A DNA stretch of 64,000 nt from Rhodanobacter sp. ANJX3 (GTDB taxonomy: Bacteria > Pseudomonadota > Gammaproteobacteria > Xanthomonadales > Rhodanobacteraceae), in NCBI RefSeq assembly GCF_014200755.1, contig NZ_JACHCM010000007.1:1-64000 (forward strand), written 5' to 3'. Shown here piece by piece: positions 8,802 through 16,912 of this stretch; positions within the stretch are counted from its first letter, which is position 1; every line of letters begins with the position of its first letter. Position numbers and translations under genes: made by a program. The notes below the pieces were generated by a model. That model had not been told where the DNA came from and searched no databases. It worked only from the letters and a program-made list of their open reading frames with translations.

Positions 8802-9974
8802 ATGTTGATCGGCTTGTTCAATGCCGTACGCGCCGCCGGCGTGCCGGTGAGCCTGCGTGAGCTGCTAGATCTGCACGGCGCGCTGAAGGCGCACGTCGCC
8901 TTCGCCGATCAGGAGGATTTCTACGAACTCACCCGCCTGATCTGGGTCAAGGACGAGCGCCACTACGATCGTTTCGATCAGGCCTTCGGCGCATGGTGGC
9001 AGGGCGTGGCAAGCCAGCCGCTGACGCCTGACGCCGTGATCCCGGAAGACTGGCTGCGGCGTGACTTCATGCGCCAGCTCAGCGACGAGGAAAAAGCCGC
9101 GATCGAAAAGCTCGGCGGCCTCGATGCATTGATGGAAGCCTTTCGCCAGCGTCTGGCCGAGCAGAAAGAGCGCCATGCCGGCGGCAACAAGTGGATCGGC
9201 ACCGGCGGCAGCAGCCCGTTCGGCTCGGGCGGCTTTCATCCGGAAGGCATTCGCGTGGGGCAGGGCGGCAACCGCAGCGCTGTCAAGGTCTGGGACAAGC
9301 GCCAGTTCCGCGGTCTCGCCGACGATGCGGAGCTCGGCGTGCGCAATCTGCAGATGGCCTTGCGCCGGCTGCGCCGCTTTGCGCGGCACGGCGCTCAGGA
9401 GGAGTTCGACCTCGGCGGTACCATCGACGCCACCGCACGTGACGCTGGCCTGCTCAACGTGAAGATGCGGCCCGAGCGCCGCAACGCGATCAAGGTATTG
9501 CTGCTGCTCGATATCGGCGGCTCGATGGACGACCACATTAACGCCTGCGAGCAGCTGTTCACCGCCGCGCGCGGCGAGTTCAAGCGGCTCACGCATTACT
9601 ACTTCCACAACTGCGTCTACGAGCGCCTGTGGCAGGGCGACGGCGGCACCTACAGCAACAGCATCAGCACGATGGAGGTGCTGCGCACGCATCCGCCGGA
9701 TACACGACTGATCTTCGTCGGCGATGCGGCCATGGCACCTTATGAAATTACCCACCCCGGCGGCAGCGTCGAGCACAACAACCCCGAACCCGGCGGCGTC
9801 TGGCTACAGCGGCTCGCCGTCAAATTCCCGCGCCTGGCCTGGCTCAACCCGATGCCGCAGGACAGCTGGAACTACACCGTCTCCAATCGCCTGATCACGG
9901 AGATCCTCGGCCCGCGCATGTTCGAGCTGACGCCGAAGGGCATCGAGCTGGCGATGCGCGAATTGGTGCGTTGA
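8802..9974 (+). CDS. VWA domain protein (CoxE-like), partner of the MoxR ATPase
   Basis: 390 residues. The N-terminal half is helical and charged and includes a glycine-rich linker (GGNKWIGTGGSSPFGSGG, near residues 126-145). The C-terminal half holds the VWA fold, whose metal-binding MIDAS reads LLLDIGGSMDDH near residue 235, so it has D-x-G-x-S in place of the classical D-x-S-x-S. Serine or glycine at that position is, as I recall, seen in the CoxE-like branch. It should be cytosolic, since no signal peptide is visible. It is coupled to moxR and presumably gives target specificity to the ATPase. The substrate is unknown. Confidence 0.85.
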   Translation: MLIGLFNAVRAAGVPVSLRELLDLHGALKAHVAFADQEDFYELTRLIWVKDERHYDRFDQAFGAWWQGVASQPLTPDAVIPEDWLRRDFMRQLSDEEKAAIEKLGGLDALMEAFRQRLAEQKERHAGGNKWIGTGGSSPFGSGGFHPEGIRVGQGGNRSAVKVWDKRQFRGLADDAELGVRNLQMALRRLRRFARHGAQEEFDLGGTIDATARDAGLLNVKMRPERRNAIKVLLLLDIGGSMDDHINACEQLFTAARGEFKRLTHYYFHNCVYERLWQGDGGTYSNSISTMEVLRTHPPDTRLIFVGDAAMAPYEITHPGGSVEHNNPEPGGVWLQRLAVKFPRLAWLNPMPQDSWNYTVSNRLITEILGPRMFELTPKGIELAMRELVR

Positions 9975-10010
9975 GGGAGTTGCAGGACGTCTATGGTCGT
10001 TGCGCTTTTG

Positions 10011-10046
10011 GTAGGTTGGGGTTCGCTGGGCTCACCACCAACCTAC
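10011..10046. repeat. Short GTAGGTTGG inverted repeat
   Basis: GTAGGTTGG (10011-10019) and CCAACCTAC (10038-10046) form a perfect 9-bp inverted repeat with an 18-nt centre. It lies between two convergent genes (VWA and ybdD), just where a bidirectional transcription stop would be useful. It has the same ends as the longer element at 7733-7885, so both probably belong to one repeat family. Confidence 0.7.
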
Positions 10047-10056
10047 GCGCGACGAA

Positions 10057-10266
10057 TCAACAACACCGTCCGCCGGTGCCCTTGTATCGCGCAATCTGCC
10101 GCTCCCGAAAAAACACTTCGTAACTCGGCACATTGCGTTCGGGATGATGCTGGCGCAGGTGCCGCACGTAGGCCTCGTAATCGGGTACGCCGCAGCACAG
10201 GCGGGCGGTTTGCGTGAGACGTTGCCAGCCTCGACGCAATGCGTGGATGAGCGTTGATTGGGTCAT
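10057..10266 (-). CDS. ybdD: YbdD/YjiX family small protein
   Basis: 69-residue protein with the VPDYEAYVRHLRQHHPE core and the characteristic C-terminal GTGGRCC. In many proteobacteria this short gene directly follows a CstA/BtsT transporter gene, as it does here. Its start overlaps the cstA stop by 4 nt (ATGA), so translation is coupled. The function is not established; the fixed linkage suggests a role in pyruvate or peptide uptake with CstA. Confidence 0.88.
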   Translation of the reverse strand: MTQSTLIHALRRGWQRLTQTARLCCGVPDYEAYVRHLRQHHPERNVPSYEVFFRERQIARYKGTGGRCC

Positions 10267-12380
10267 CGATGCATCCCCTCATGCGCCACGCTGGCCAGCG
10301 CGACATAGGGTTCTTCGTGCGCGCTCGGCGCAGGCGTGTTCCACGCCCTGATCAGTGCATGCAGCGAGAAGCCAAACATGCCGACTATTAGCAGCATGAA
10401 CAAGCCGGTGAGCGCGGCGTCGACCTGATTGTTGCTGACGATGCGCTGCATCTCGGCGGCGGTCTTGGCCGGCGCCAGCAGATGAGCTTGCTGCGCGGCT
10501 AGTGCGTACTTGCTGGCCGCCGCCGTGAAGCTGATCGGCCCGACGAGCTTCTGCCACCCGGCGGTCAGCGTGCAGAGGATCAGCCAAACGGCGGGTAGGC
10601 CCGGCACCCACACATAACGCTGACGCTTGAGTTTCACCACCACCACCGTCGCCAGCATCAGCGCAACGGCCGCCAGCATCTGGTTGGCGATGCCGAACAG
10701 CGGCCACAGCGTATTGATGCCGCCCAGCGGATCGACCGCACCCTGATACAGAAAATAGCCCCACAGCGACACGCAGATCGCGGTGGCCAGCAGGTTGCCG
10801 GTCCACGATTCGGTTGCCTGCAGGGGTTTATGAATCAGCCCCGCGATCTCCTGAATCATGAAGCGGCCCACGCGCGTGCCGGCGTCGACGGTGGTGAGGA
10901 TGAACAGCGCTTCGAACAGGATCGCGTAGTGGTACCAGAACGCCATCATGCCGCCGCCAGGCAGGATGTTGTGCAGCAGCTGCGCCATGCCGACGGCCAG
11001 CGTCGGTGCGCCGCCGGCGCGACTTAGGATGCTGGTTTCGCCGATGTTTTTCGCGGTCTGCAGCAGCTCGTCCGGCGTAATGACGAAACCCATCTGGCTG
11101 ATCGCAGTGGCCGCACTCTGCACGGTGTTTCCAATCAGCGCGCCCGGCGCGTTCATCGCGAAATACACGCCAGGATGCAGCGACGCTGCGGCAATCAGCG
11201 CCATGATCGCCACGAATGCCTCCATCAGCATGCCGCCGTAGCCGATCAGTCGCGCTTCGCCCTCGTTGCCGATCAGTTTGGGCGTGGTGCCCGAGGCGAT
11301 GATCGCGTGCCAGCCCGACACCGCGCCGCAGGCGATGGTGATGAACAGGAAGGGGAACAGGCCGCCCTGAAACACCGGCCCGCTGCCGTCGATGAACTTC
11401 GTCACCGCGGGCATCTGCAGCGTCGGCGCGGCGATGAAGATCGCCAGCGCGAGCAGAGCGATGGTGCCGATCTTCAGAAACGTGCTGAGGTAATCGCGCG
11501 GCGCCAGCAGCAGCCACACTGGCAGCACGGAAGCGCAGAAGCCGTAGCCGATCAGCCACCATGCCAGCGCTTTTGCATCGAAGTCGAACAGCGGCGCCAG
11601 CGTCGGCGACGCGGCCACGTGCGCGCCGTAGCCGATCGACGCCAGCAGCAGCAGCAGTCCGATCAGCGAACCCTCGAGAATCCGCCCTGGCCGAATCCAG
11701 CGTAGATACGTGCCCATCAGCAGCGCGATGGGAATCGTGGCGGCCACGGTAAACGTGCCCCACGGGCTGTGCGTCAGCGCTTTCACCACCACCAGCGCCA
11801 GTACGGCCAGCACGATCATCATCAACACCAGCACGCCGAACATCGCCACCACGCCGGGCGCCGGCCCGAGCTCCTCGCGCAGCATGTGGCCGAGCGAGCG
11901 CCCGTCGCGACGCAGCGACAGCGCGAGGATCATGAAATCCTGCACCGCGCCGGCAAATACCACGCCGAACAGAATCCACAGCGTGCCGGGCAGGTAGCCC
12001 ATCTGCGCCGCCAGCACCGGCCCGACTAGCGGCCCCGCGCCCGCGATGGCGGCGAAGTGGTGACCGAACACCACCCACTGGTTGGTCGGCACGTAGTCCA
12101 GCCCGTCGTTGCGCAACACGGCCGGCGTCGCGCGCGTGGCGTCCAGCTGCAGCACGAGCCGGGCGAGGAAGCGGCTGTAGAAACGGTAGGCGATGGCGAA
12201 CACCGCCAGCGACGCCGCGACCAGCCAGATCGCGTTCACCGGCTCGCCACGGCGCAGCGCGACGACGCCAAGACAGGCTGCGCCGACGAAGGCGACCAGC
12301 GCCCAGAGCAGGCGGCGGCTTGCCGTCAACGGCACGCCTGCGGGCATGGGGGTGATGCCCTGGGGTATGGGGTCGCGCAT
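10263..12380 (-). CDS. cstA: Carbon starvation protein CstA-type transporter
   Basis: About 705-residue inner-membrane transporter with many hydrophobic helices. Long stretches match the E. coli CstA sequence as I recall it: NDGLDYVPTNQWVVFGHHFA, GPLVGPVLAAQMGYLPG, LPVWLLLAPRDYLSTFLKIG and ISRAGGAPTLAVGMA. The family imports pyruvate and, in CstA, is linked to peptide use in starvation. The first ATG is 12380; a TTG at 12389 and an internal ATG at 12347 are alternatives, and none has a strong ribosome-binding site. It is followed by ybdD with a 4-nt overlap. The gene before it is read the other way. Confidence 0.93.
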   Translation of the reverse strand: MRDPIPQGITPMPAGVPLTASRRLLWALVAFVGAACLGVVALRRGEPVNAIWLVAASLAVFAIAYRFYSRFLARLVLQLDATRATPAVLRNDGLDYVPTNQWVVFGHHFAAIAGAGPLVGPVLAAQMGYLPGTLWILFGVVFAGAVQDFMILALSLRRDGRSLGHMLREELGPAPGVVAMFGVLVLMMIVLAVLALVVVKALTHSPWGTFTVAATIPIALLMGTYLRWIRPGRILEGSLIGLLLLLASIGYGAHVAASPTLAPLFDFDAKALAWWLIGYGFCASVLPVWLLLAPRDYLSTFLKIGTIALLALAIFIAAPTLQMPAVTKFIDGSGPVFQGGLFPFLFITIACGAVSGWHAIIASGTTPKLIGNEGEARLIGYGGMLMEAFVAIMALIAAASLHPGVYFAMNAPGALIGNTVQSAATAISQMGFVITPDELLQTAKNIGETSILSRAGGAPTLAVGMAQLLHNILPGGGMMAFWYHYAILFEALFILTTVDAGTRVGRFMIQEIAGLIHKPLQATESWTGNLLATAICVSLWGYFLYQGAVDPLGGINTLWPLFGIANQMLAAVALMLATVVVVKLKRQRYVWVPGLPAVWLILCTLTAGWQKLVGPISFTAAASKYALAAQQAHLLAPAKTAAEMQRIVSNNQVDAALTGLFMLLIVGMFGFSLHALIRAWNTPAPSAHEEPYVALASVAHEGMHR

Positions 12381-12706
12381 GGCAGGCAAATCTCAGGTAA
12401 CAAGAACTGCAAGAGTCGCCTTGCAGGACGCAGTGGTCAATCCTCGGCATGCCTTGATGCTTTCGAGATCTGGCCTTCAAGCGAAACGTATCGCGCTGGA
12501 TCGCGTCCGCCATAGGTGCGCTGGCTTGGGGGGCGGGTCGGCTCGCCATACCGGTTGGCAAAAAGCTGCGGACGGCGTGGCGATCACAACGTTTTTTGAA
12601 CGGTGATGCTGCTTGAGTGGCTACTGAAAAGCCGGCGATTCAGCTTGCATTTGCGCGATCCGACCCTATCCATTCATTAAATAATGTTCCAGACGATGAG
12701 GCGGCA
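12381..12706. other. Intergenic region between divergent cstA and def
   Basis: About 325 nt with no convincing gene. An open frame from a GTG at 12617 runs into def, but its first 30 residues do not belong to the deformylase family. The region should hold both divergent promoters. An AT-rich stretch at 12672-12688 (TTCATTAAATAATGTTC) just upstream of def is the best candidate for a -10 region, without a clear -35. I see no operator palindrome. Confidence 0.4.
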
Positions 12707-13243
12707 ATGATTCACGAGATTCTGAGGATGGGCGACGATCGCCTGCTGCGCATTGCGCCGCTGGTGCCGGAAGAGCTGATCGGCAGCGCCGAGCTGGACA
12801 CGCTGATCGCCGACATGTTCGAGACCATGCACTCGGTCGGCGGCGTGGGCCTGGCGGCGCCGCAGATCGGCGTCGACATGCAGCTGGTGATTTTCGGCTT
12901 CGACAGCAGCGAGCGCTATCCCGATGCGCCGGCCGTGCCGCAAACGATCCTGCTCAATCCCGTGATCACGCCGCTGTCGCAGGATATGGAAGAGGGCTGG
13001 GAAGGCTGCCTTTCCGTGCCCGGTTTGCGCGGGGCGGTCAGCCGCTACAGCCTGATTCGTTACGAAGGCATCGACCCCAAGGGCGAGCGCATCGAGCGTA
13101 CCGCCGAAGGTTTTCACGCGCGTGTCGTGCAGCACGAATGCGACCATCTCATCGGTCGTCTGTACCCCTCGCGCATTACTGATTTCAGCAAGTTCGGCTA
13201 TACCGACGTGCTGTTCCCCGGACAGGAGTTGACCGATGACTAA
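12707..13243 (+). CDS. def: Peptide deformylase
   Basis: 178-residue metalloenzyme that removes the N-formyl group from nascent proteins. The three family motifs are intact: [18 protein letters not shown] (cysteine metal ligand) and QHECDHLIG (HExxH-type with two histidine ligands). ATG 12707 has GAGG five bases upstream. The frame is open 30 codons further up to a GTG but without similarity. The next gene begins 8 nt before this stop, so the two are coupled. It may be one of several deformylases, as it is not next to fmt here. Confidence 0.93.
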   Translation: MIHEILRMGDDRLLRIAPLVPEELIGSAELDTLIADMFETMHSVGGVGLAAPQIGVDMQLVIFGFDSSERYPDAPAVPQTILLNPVITPLSQDMEEGWEGCLSVPGLRGAVSRYSLIRYEGIDPKGERIERTAEGFHARVVQHECDHLIGRLYPSRITDFSKFGYTDVLFPGQELTDD

Positions 13244-13520
13244 GCGTGCATTGTGGAAAGGCGTGGTGCTTGCCGAAAGCGACAAGACCGTGGTGGTGGA
13301 AAACAACCACTACTTCCCGGCCCAATCGCTGCACAAGGAAAACTTTCGCAGCAGCGATCACCACACGGTCTGCGGCTGGAAAGGCACGGCGAGCTATTAC
13401 GACGTGGTGGTCGGCGACGAGGTCAATGCCAACGCGGCCTGGTATTACCCGGAGCCGAAAGACGCCGCCAAGGAGATCAAGGATCACGTGGCGTTCTGGC
13501 GCGGCGTTGAGGTGGTCTGA
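13236..13520 (+). CDS. DUF427 family protein
   Basis: 94-residue protein. It is nearly all one conserved domain: [40 protein letters not shown] and [12 protein letters not shown], followed by [10 protein letters not shown]. This agrees with the DUF427 family, small beta-rich cytosolic proteins of unknown function. It overlaps def by 8 nt and is read in another frame, so it is translated from the same message. No catalytic residues can be assigned. Confidence 0.85.
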   Translation: MTKRALWKGVVLAESDKTVVVENNHYFPAQSLHKENFRSSDHHTVCGWKGTASYYDVVVGDEVNANAAWYYPEPKDAAKEIKDHVAFWRGVEVV

Positions 13521-13559
13521 CCCTCGTCTTTGTCTAAGTTAACGCGCTAGTCCTCGTGC

Positions 13560-13597
13560 CGCCCCGGGTTATGCTTTAGGCATAACTCTTAGGGGCG
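13560..13597 (+). promoter_or_regulatory. Two-part hairpin that covers the ribosome-binding site of yhhQ
   Basis: An inner perfect stem GTTATGC/GCATAAC (13568-13574 and 13580-13586, loop TTTAG) sits inside an outer stem CGCCCC/GGGGCG (13560-13565 and 13592-13597). The right outer arm contains the AGGGG ribosome-binding site of yhhQ (ATG 13603). If it forms in the mRNA it would hide that site. It does not match a preQ1 riboswitch consensus I know, so a ligand cannot be claimed. Confidence 0.5.
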
Positions 13598-13602
13598 ACT
13601 CG

Positions 13603-14352
13603 ATGACTGTCTCCGACGCTGCGCCGGCTCGTGGTTTTCGCTATTACGACATGCTGGTCGCCGGCATGGTCGCGGTGCTGCTGTGCTCCAACCTGATTGG
13701 ACCGGCCAAGGTCAGCGTGATCGACCTGCCGTGGATTGGCGCACTCAGTTTTGGTACCGGCAACCTGTTTTTTCCGATCGGCTATATCTTCGGCGACGTC
13801 CTGACCGAGGTGTACGGTTACGCGCGGGCACGTCGTGCGATCTGGGCCGGCTTCGGCGCGATGATCTTCGCCACGGTGATGTCGTACGTGGTGATCCACA
13901 TGCCGCCCAGCGGCGCCGAGCCGTTCAACAAGACCCTGCAGCCTGCCTTGGAAACCGTCTTCGGCGGCACCGCGCGTATCGCCGTGGCCTCGATGATCGG
14001 TTACTGGGTTGGTGACTTCGTCAACGCCTTCGTGATGGCCCGTCTGAAGCTGCTGACCAAGGGCAAACACCTGTGGACGCGCACCATCGGTTCCACCGTG
14101 TTCGGCCAGGCGTTCGACAGCGTGACCTTCTACCCGATCGCCTTCTACGGCATTTGGGAAAGCACGACTCTGGTCAAGGTGATCGTGTTCAACTGGGTGA
14201 TGAAGGTGCTGGTCGAAGTGGTGCTGACGCCAGTCACCTACGCGGTGGTGGGCTGGCTCAAGCGCGCTGAAAACGTCGACACCTTCGACTACGGCACGCG
14301 CTTCAATCCCTTCAGCCTGAGCGACGAAGGCGGGCAAGCGCCGCATGCGTGA
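13603..14352 (+). CDS. yhhQ: Queuosine precursor transporter (YhhQ family)
   Basis: 249-residue inner-membrane protein with about six hydrophobic segments. Recognisable parts are CSNLIGPAKV near residue 27, the GTGNLFFPIGYIFGDVLTEV stretch with YGYARARR, and TIGSTVFGQAFDS near residue 165. YhhQ proteins import queuosine precursors (preQ0/preQ1) used for tRNA modification. Length is normal (E. coli about 220). The start is ATG 13603, under the hairpin described at 13560-13597. The next gene overlaps its end by 8 nt. Confidence 0.9.
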   Translation: MTVSDAAPARGFRYYDMLVAGMVAVLLCSNLIGPAKVSVIDLPWIGALSFGTGNLFFPIGYIFGDVLTEVYGYARARRAIWAGFGAMIFATVMSYVVIHMPPSGAEPFNKTLQPALETVFGGTARIAVASMIGYWVGDFVNAFVMARLKLLTKGKHLWTRTIGSTVFGQAFDSVTFYPIAFYGIWESTTLVKVIVFNWVMKVLVEVVLTPVTYAVVGWLKRAENVDTFDYGTRFNPFSLSDEGGQAPHA

Positions 14353-15529
14353 GGCCAATGGGGTGAGCGGGAATGCGTTGATTGCTTCGGCCGACGCAGC
14401 GCGGAATACCGGCATCGATCTGCTGCGTGGCCTGGCCATTGTGCTGGTTATCCTCAACCATATCGGCATCCGCATTCCGTTGAAGAAGACGCTGCTGGCC
14501 GAGTTTCTGCCGCGCAGTTTTCTGTCCAACCTCAACTACAACGGTTACGAAGCGGTGTTCGTGTTCTTCGTGATCTCGGGCTTTCTTATCGCCGGCAACG
14601 CGCTGCGGCGCTGGGGTGATCTTGCGCGCATCGACATCAAGACCTTCTACGCGCTGCGCTTCTCGCGCATCGTGCCGTGCCTGCTGTTGCTGGTGGTCGT
14701 GCTCAGCGTGCTGCACGCTCTGAGCGTGCAGGACTATGTCATTGACCGACCGGGCCAGTCGCTGCCGCGCGCCGTTCTCGCCGCGCTCGGCCTGCACCTG
14801 AACTGGTACGAGGGCATGACCGGTTACCTGCCGGGCAACTGGGACGTGCTGTGGTCGCTGTCGATCGAGGAGGCGTTCTATATCGGCTTTCCGATCGTCT
14901 GCCTGCTGACGCGGCGGGTTTGGATACTGGCGCCGCTGCTGGTGCTCCTAGCGGTGTCGATGCCGTGGACGCACAGCGCGCTGACGGGCAATGAAATCTG
15001 GCAGGAAAAAGCCTACCTGCCCGGCATGTCGGCCATCGCGATCGGCATTATCGGCGCCTTGCTGGCGAAGCGCTGGCCGGTGCTGCCGACCGCGCTGACG
15101 CGCAGCCTGATCATCGTGGGCTCACTCGGCATGCTCGCGGAAATGTTTGGCGGCCGTCTTCTCTGGCCGCTGATGGGCGACAGCATTCTCTTGCTGCTGA
15201 CGGTATCGACGATGCTAGTGTTAATTGCCCTGCAGGCGCGGCCCGTATCGACGCTCCGCGGATTCGGCTGGCTGGCATCGTGGGGCAGGCTCAGTTACGA
15301 GATCTACCTCAGCCACATGTTCGTGGTGTATGCCGTTGTGCGCGTTTATCGCGCCACCGGCAGCGACATACGCTGGGGATTTCTCTGGTACCTGCTGGCG
15401 CTGCCGCTCTGCTGGCGGCTTGGAAAGGCCGTGGCGAGGTTTGTTTCGATACCGTGCGAGCGGGCGTTGCGTGCGCGGCTGGTTGGACGCACCGCAGCAT
15501 TCGATCCTCGAATGGCTTCCTCTCGGTGA
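14345..15529 (+). CDS. Membrane acyltransferase (acyltransferase 3 family)
   Basis: 394 residues with about ten hydrophobic helices. The N-terminal GIDLLRGLAIVLVILNHIG carries the conserved R and catalytic H of the acyltransferase 3 family. FFVISGFLIAGN and WSLSIEEAFY follow at the usual distances. Such proteins O-acylate sugars of surface glycans, antibiotics or peptidoglycan from the membrane. The target cannot be told from the sequence. It overlaps yhhQ by 8 nt, which suggests shared transcription without an obvious shared function. Confidence 0.88.
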   Translation: MREANGVSGNALIASADAARNTGIDLLRGLAIVLVILNHIGIRIPLKKTLLAEFLPRSFLSNLNYNGYEAVFVFFVISGFLIAGNALRRWGDLARIDIKTFYALRFSRIVPCLLLLVVVLSVLHALSVQDYVIDRPGQSLPRAVLAALGLHLNWYEGMTGYLPGNWDVLWSLSIEEAFYIGFPIVCLLTRRVWILAPLLVLLAVSMPWTHSALTGNEIWQEKAYLPGMSAIAIGIIGALLAKRWPVLPTALTRSLIIVGSLGMLAEMFGGRLLWPLMGDSILLLLTVSTMLVLIALQARPVSTLRGFGWLASWGRLSYEIYLSHMFVVYAVVRVYRATGSDIRWGFLWYLLALPLCWRLGKAVARFVSIPCERALRARLVGRTAAFDPRMASSR

Positions 15530-15566
15530 AGAGATACAAGCGCATGCTTCAACTCAAGGATGACCA

Positions 15567-16142
15567 ATGAAACTTCAAATAAGCGTCGCTCTCGCGCTGC
15601 TTTTTTCCGTGCCTGCCGCGGGGGCACAGGAAAAGCCGTCTTTACCCTTCAGTGACTGGGGGAGTTGCCCATTCGAGTGCTGCACCTATGGAGACTGGCG
15701 TGCCACTAAAGCACTTGATGCCCATCAGGACAGGTCGGACAAGTCGCCTGTCAGCTTTCATATCGCGGCCGGTCAGTCGGTGCGCGCCGTGACGGGTGTC
15801 GTTATCACCACAAAGTACGGAGTGACCCAGGTGATGAAGCCGATAAAGCTCGGCTACCTGCGCGATGCGAAAGCGCCCAAACTTTCTCTGGCGGCCGGTG
15901 ATGTTCTTTACACCTTGCATTACCAAGGTGAAGCGAGCGATCTCTTCTGGTAACACGGCAAAATGTACTCGGATCAGATAGATGTGCCCGATGATTCGTT
16001 TGGCGCATCACCCCATGCATCGGCACTCAAGGTTCTCTCAAGGCCGGCATACGAATGGTGGGTGGAAGTGCACAACGCTGGCGGCAACGCGGGGTGGATC
16101 AAGCCAGCGCATAATTTCTCGGGTGGAGATGCGTGCGACTAA
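15567..16142 (+). pseudogene. Exported protein gene split by an in-frame TAA
   Basis: The frame starts with a clear signal peptide (MKLQISVALALLFSVPAAGA) after an AAGGATG ribosome-binding site. It runs 128 codons to a TAA at 15951-15953. Without any frameshift the same frame stays open for 62 more codons (restarting HGKMYSDQID) to a TAA at 16140-16142, and the extension looks like real protein (YEWWVEVHNAGG, GWIKPAHNF). The intact product would be a periplasmic protein of 191 residues with two cysteines near the mature N-terminus (CPFECC). One base change from TAC or TAT to TAA explains the break. The family is not recognised; the tail suggests an SH3-like fold. Confidence 0.75.
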
Positions 16143-16317
16143 AAAATGCAGGCGGCAAAAAATCTCCCGCGTGTTCCGCATTGCACGGATGCCAATTGAA
16201 GAACCATCGGCATTCTCGTTCTTCAACGCGGCTGCTATTCACGTTCGCGTTGTCTACCTTACGAAACGAAGCATACTTCGGCAGGCTCTGTTATGAGGGA
16301 CTTCGCCAGATCGTTCG

Positions 16318-16893
16318 TTACTGCTGAGGCCGAGGCTTTGCTTGCTGATATTGGCGCTTGTCGCCGAATCGCGGGCCGTTTAGATCGGCGTTGACGCACA
16401 ATCGCCCGCCGCATACCACTGCATCGGATGCAGAGAACGCTTGCAGGGTGGGCAGGGCATCTTTGTAGTTCTGCAGCTGTTCTTTGGCATCGGCCAGCTC
16501 GTGCCGGTAGAAGCCCAGCACCATCCAGCTGACGGCGAGACAAAGCAGTAGCAACGCCGCGCCGGATGCAAACCAGAGCCACACCGTCTTGCTCGCGCTG
16601 TGCAGCTGGGCTGAAGTGGCCGTTACGGCACAATCGTAGCTCGCGGCGACAGGAGCCATGGCCTGTTTTGCTTCCGCGGCGATCTGCGCGCTCGCGCCAC
16701 CGACAAGGGTGGCGACTTCGCCGCGGACCTGGGTCACTTCGCTGCGCAGCGAGAGAATCTCCCTGTCGAGGGTCTCGTGCATCCGCATTTCGCGTTGATC
16801 TGTTTTGGCGATCATCAGCACGATGGCCTTGGCTGCTTCCACCATGGCCGCCTGTGCTGATGCCAGCGTTTCTTCTTGCCCAGACTTTTCCAT
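16318..16893 (-). CDS. Unknown membrane protein with coiled coil
   Basis: 191 residues. The first 95 are helical, acidic and alanine-rich with heptad spacing (for example HETLDREILSLRSEV), so a coiled coil is likely. One hydrophobic helix follows (about 104-128, WLWFASGAALLLLCLAVSW). The C-terminal 60 residues hold two nearby cysteines (VVCGGRLCVNADL) and end basic and glutamine-rich. I do not recognise the family. It lies 19 nt downstream of the HExxH protein gene on the same strand, so it is probably in the same transcript and may take part in handling that protein. Confidence 0.6.
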   Translation of the reverse strand: MEKSGQEETLASAQAAMVEAAKAIVLMIAKTDQREMRMHETLDREILSLRSEVTQVRGEVATLVGGASAQIAAEAKQAMAPVAASYDCAVTATSAQLHSASKTVWLWFASGAALLLLCLAVSWMVLGFYRHELADAKEQLQNYKDALPTLQAFSASDAVVCGGRLCVNADLNGPRFGDKRQYQQAKPRPQQ

Positions 16894-16912
16894 AAATGAT
16901 CAGCTCGCCTGA

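Noticed and set aside
13521..13602. preQ1 riboswitch before yhhQ
   Set aside because: The hairpin is real, but the preQ1 aptamer sequence blocks I know are not present, so only an RNA structure is claimed.
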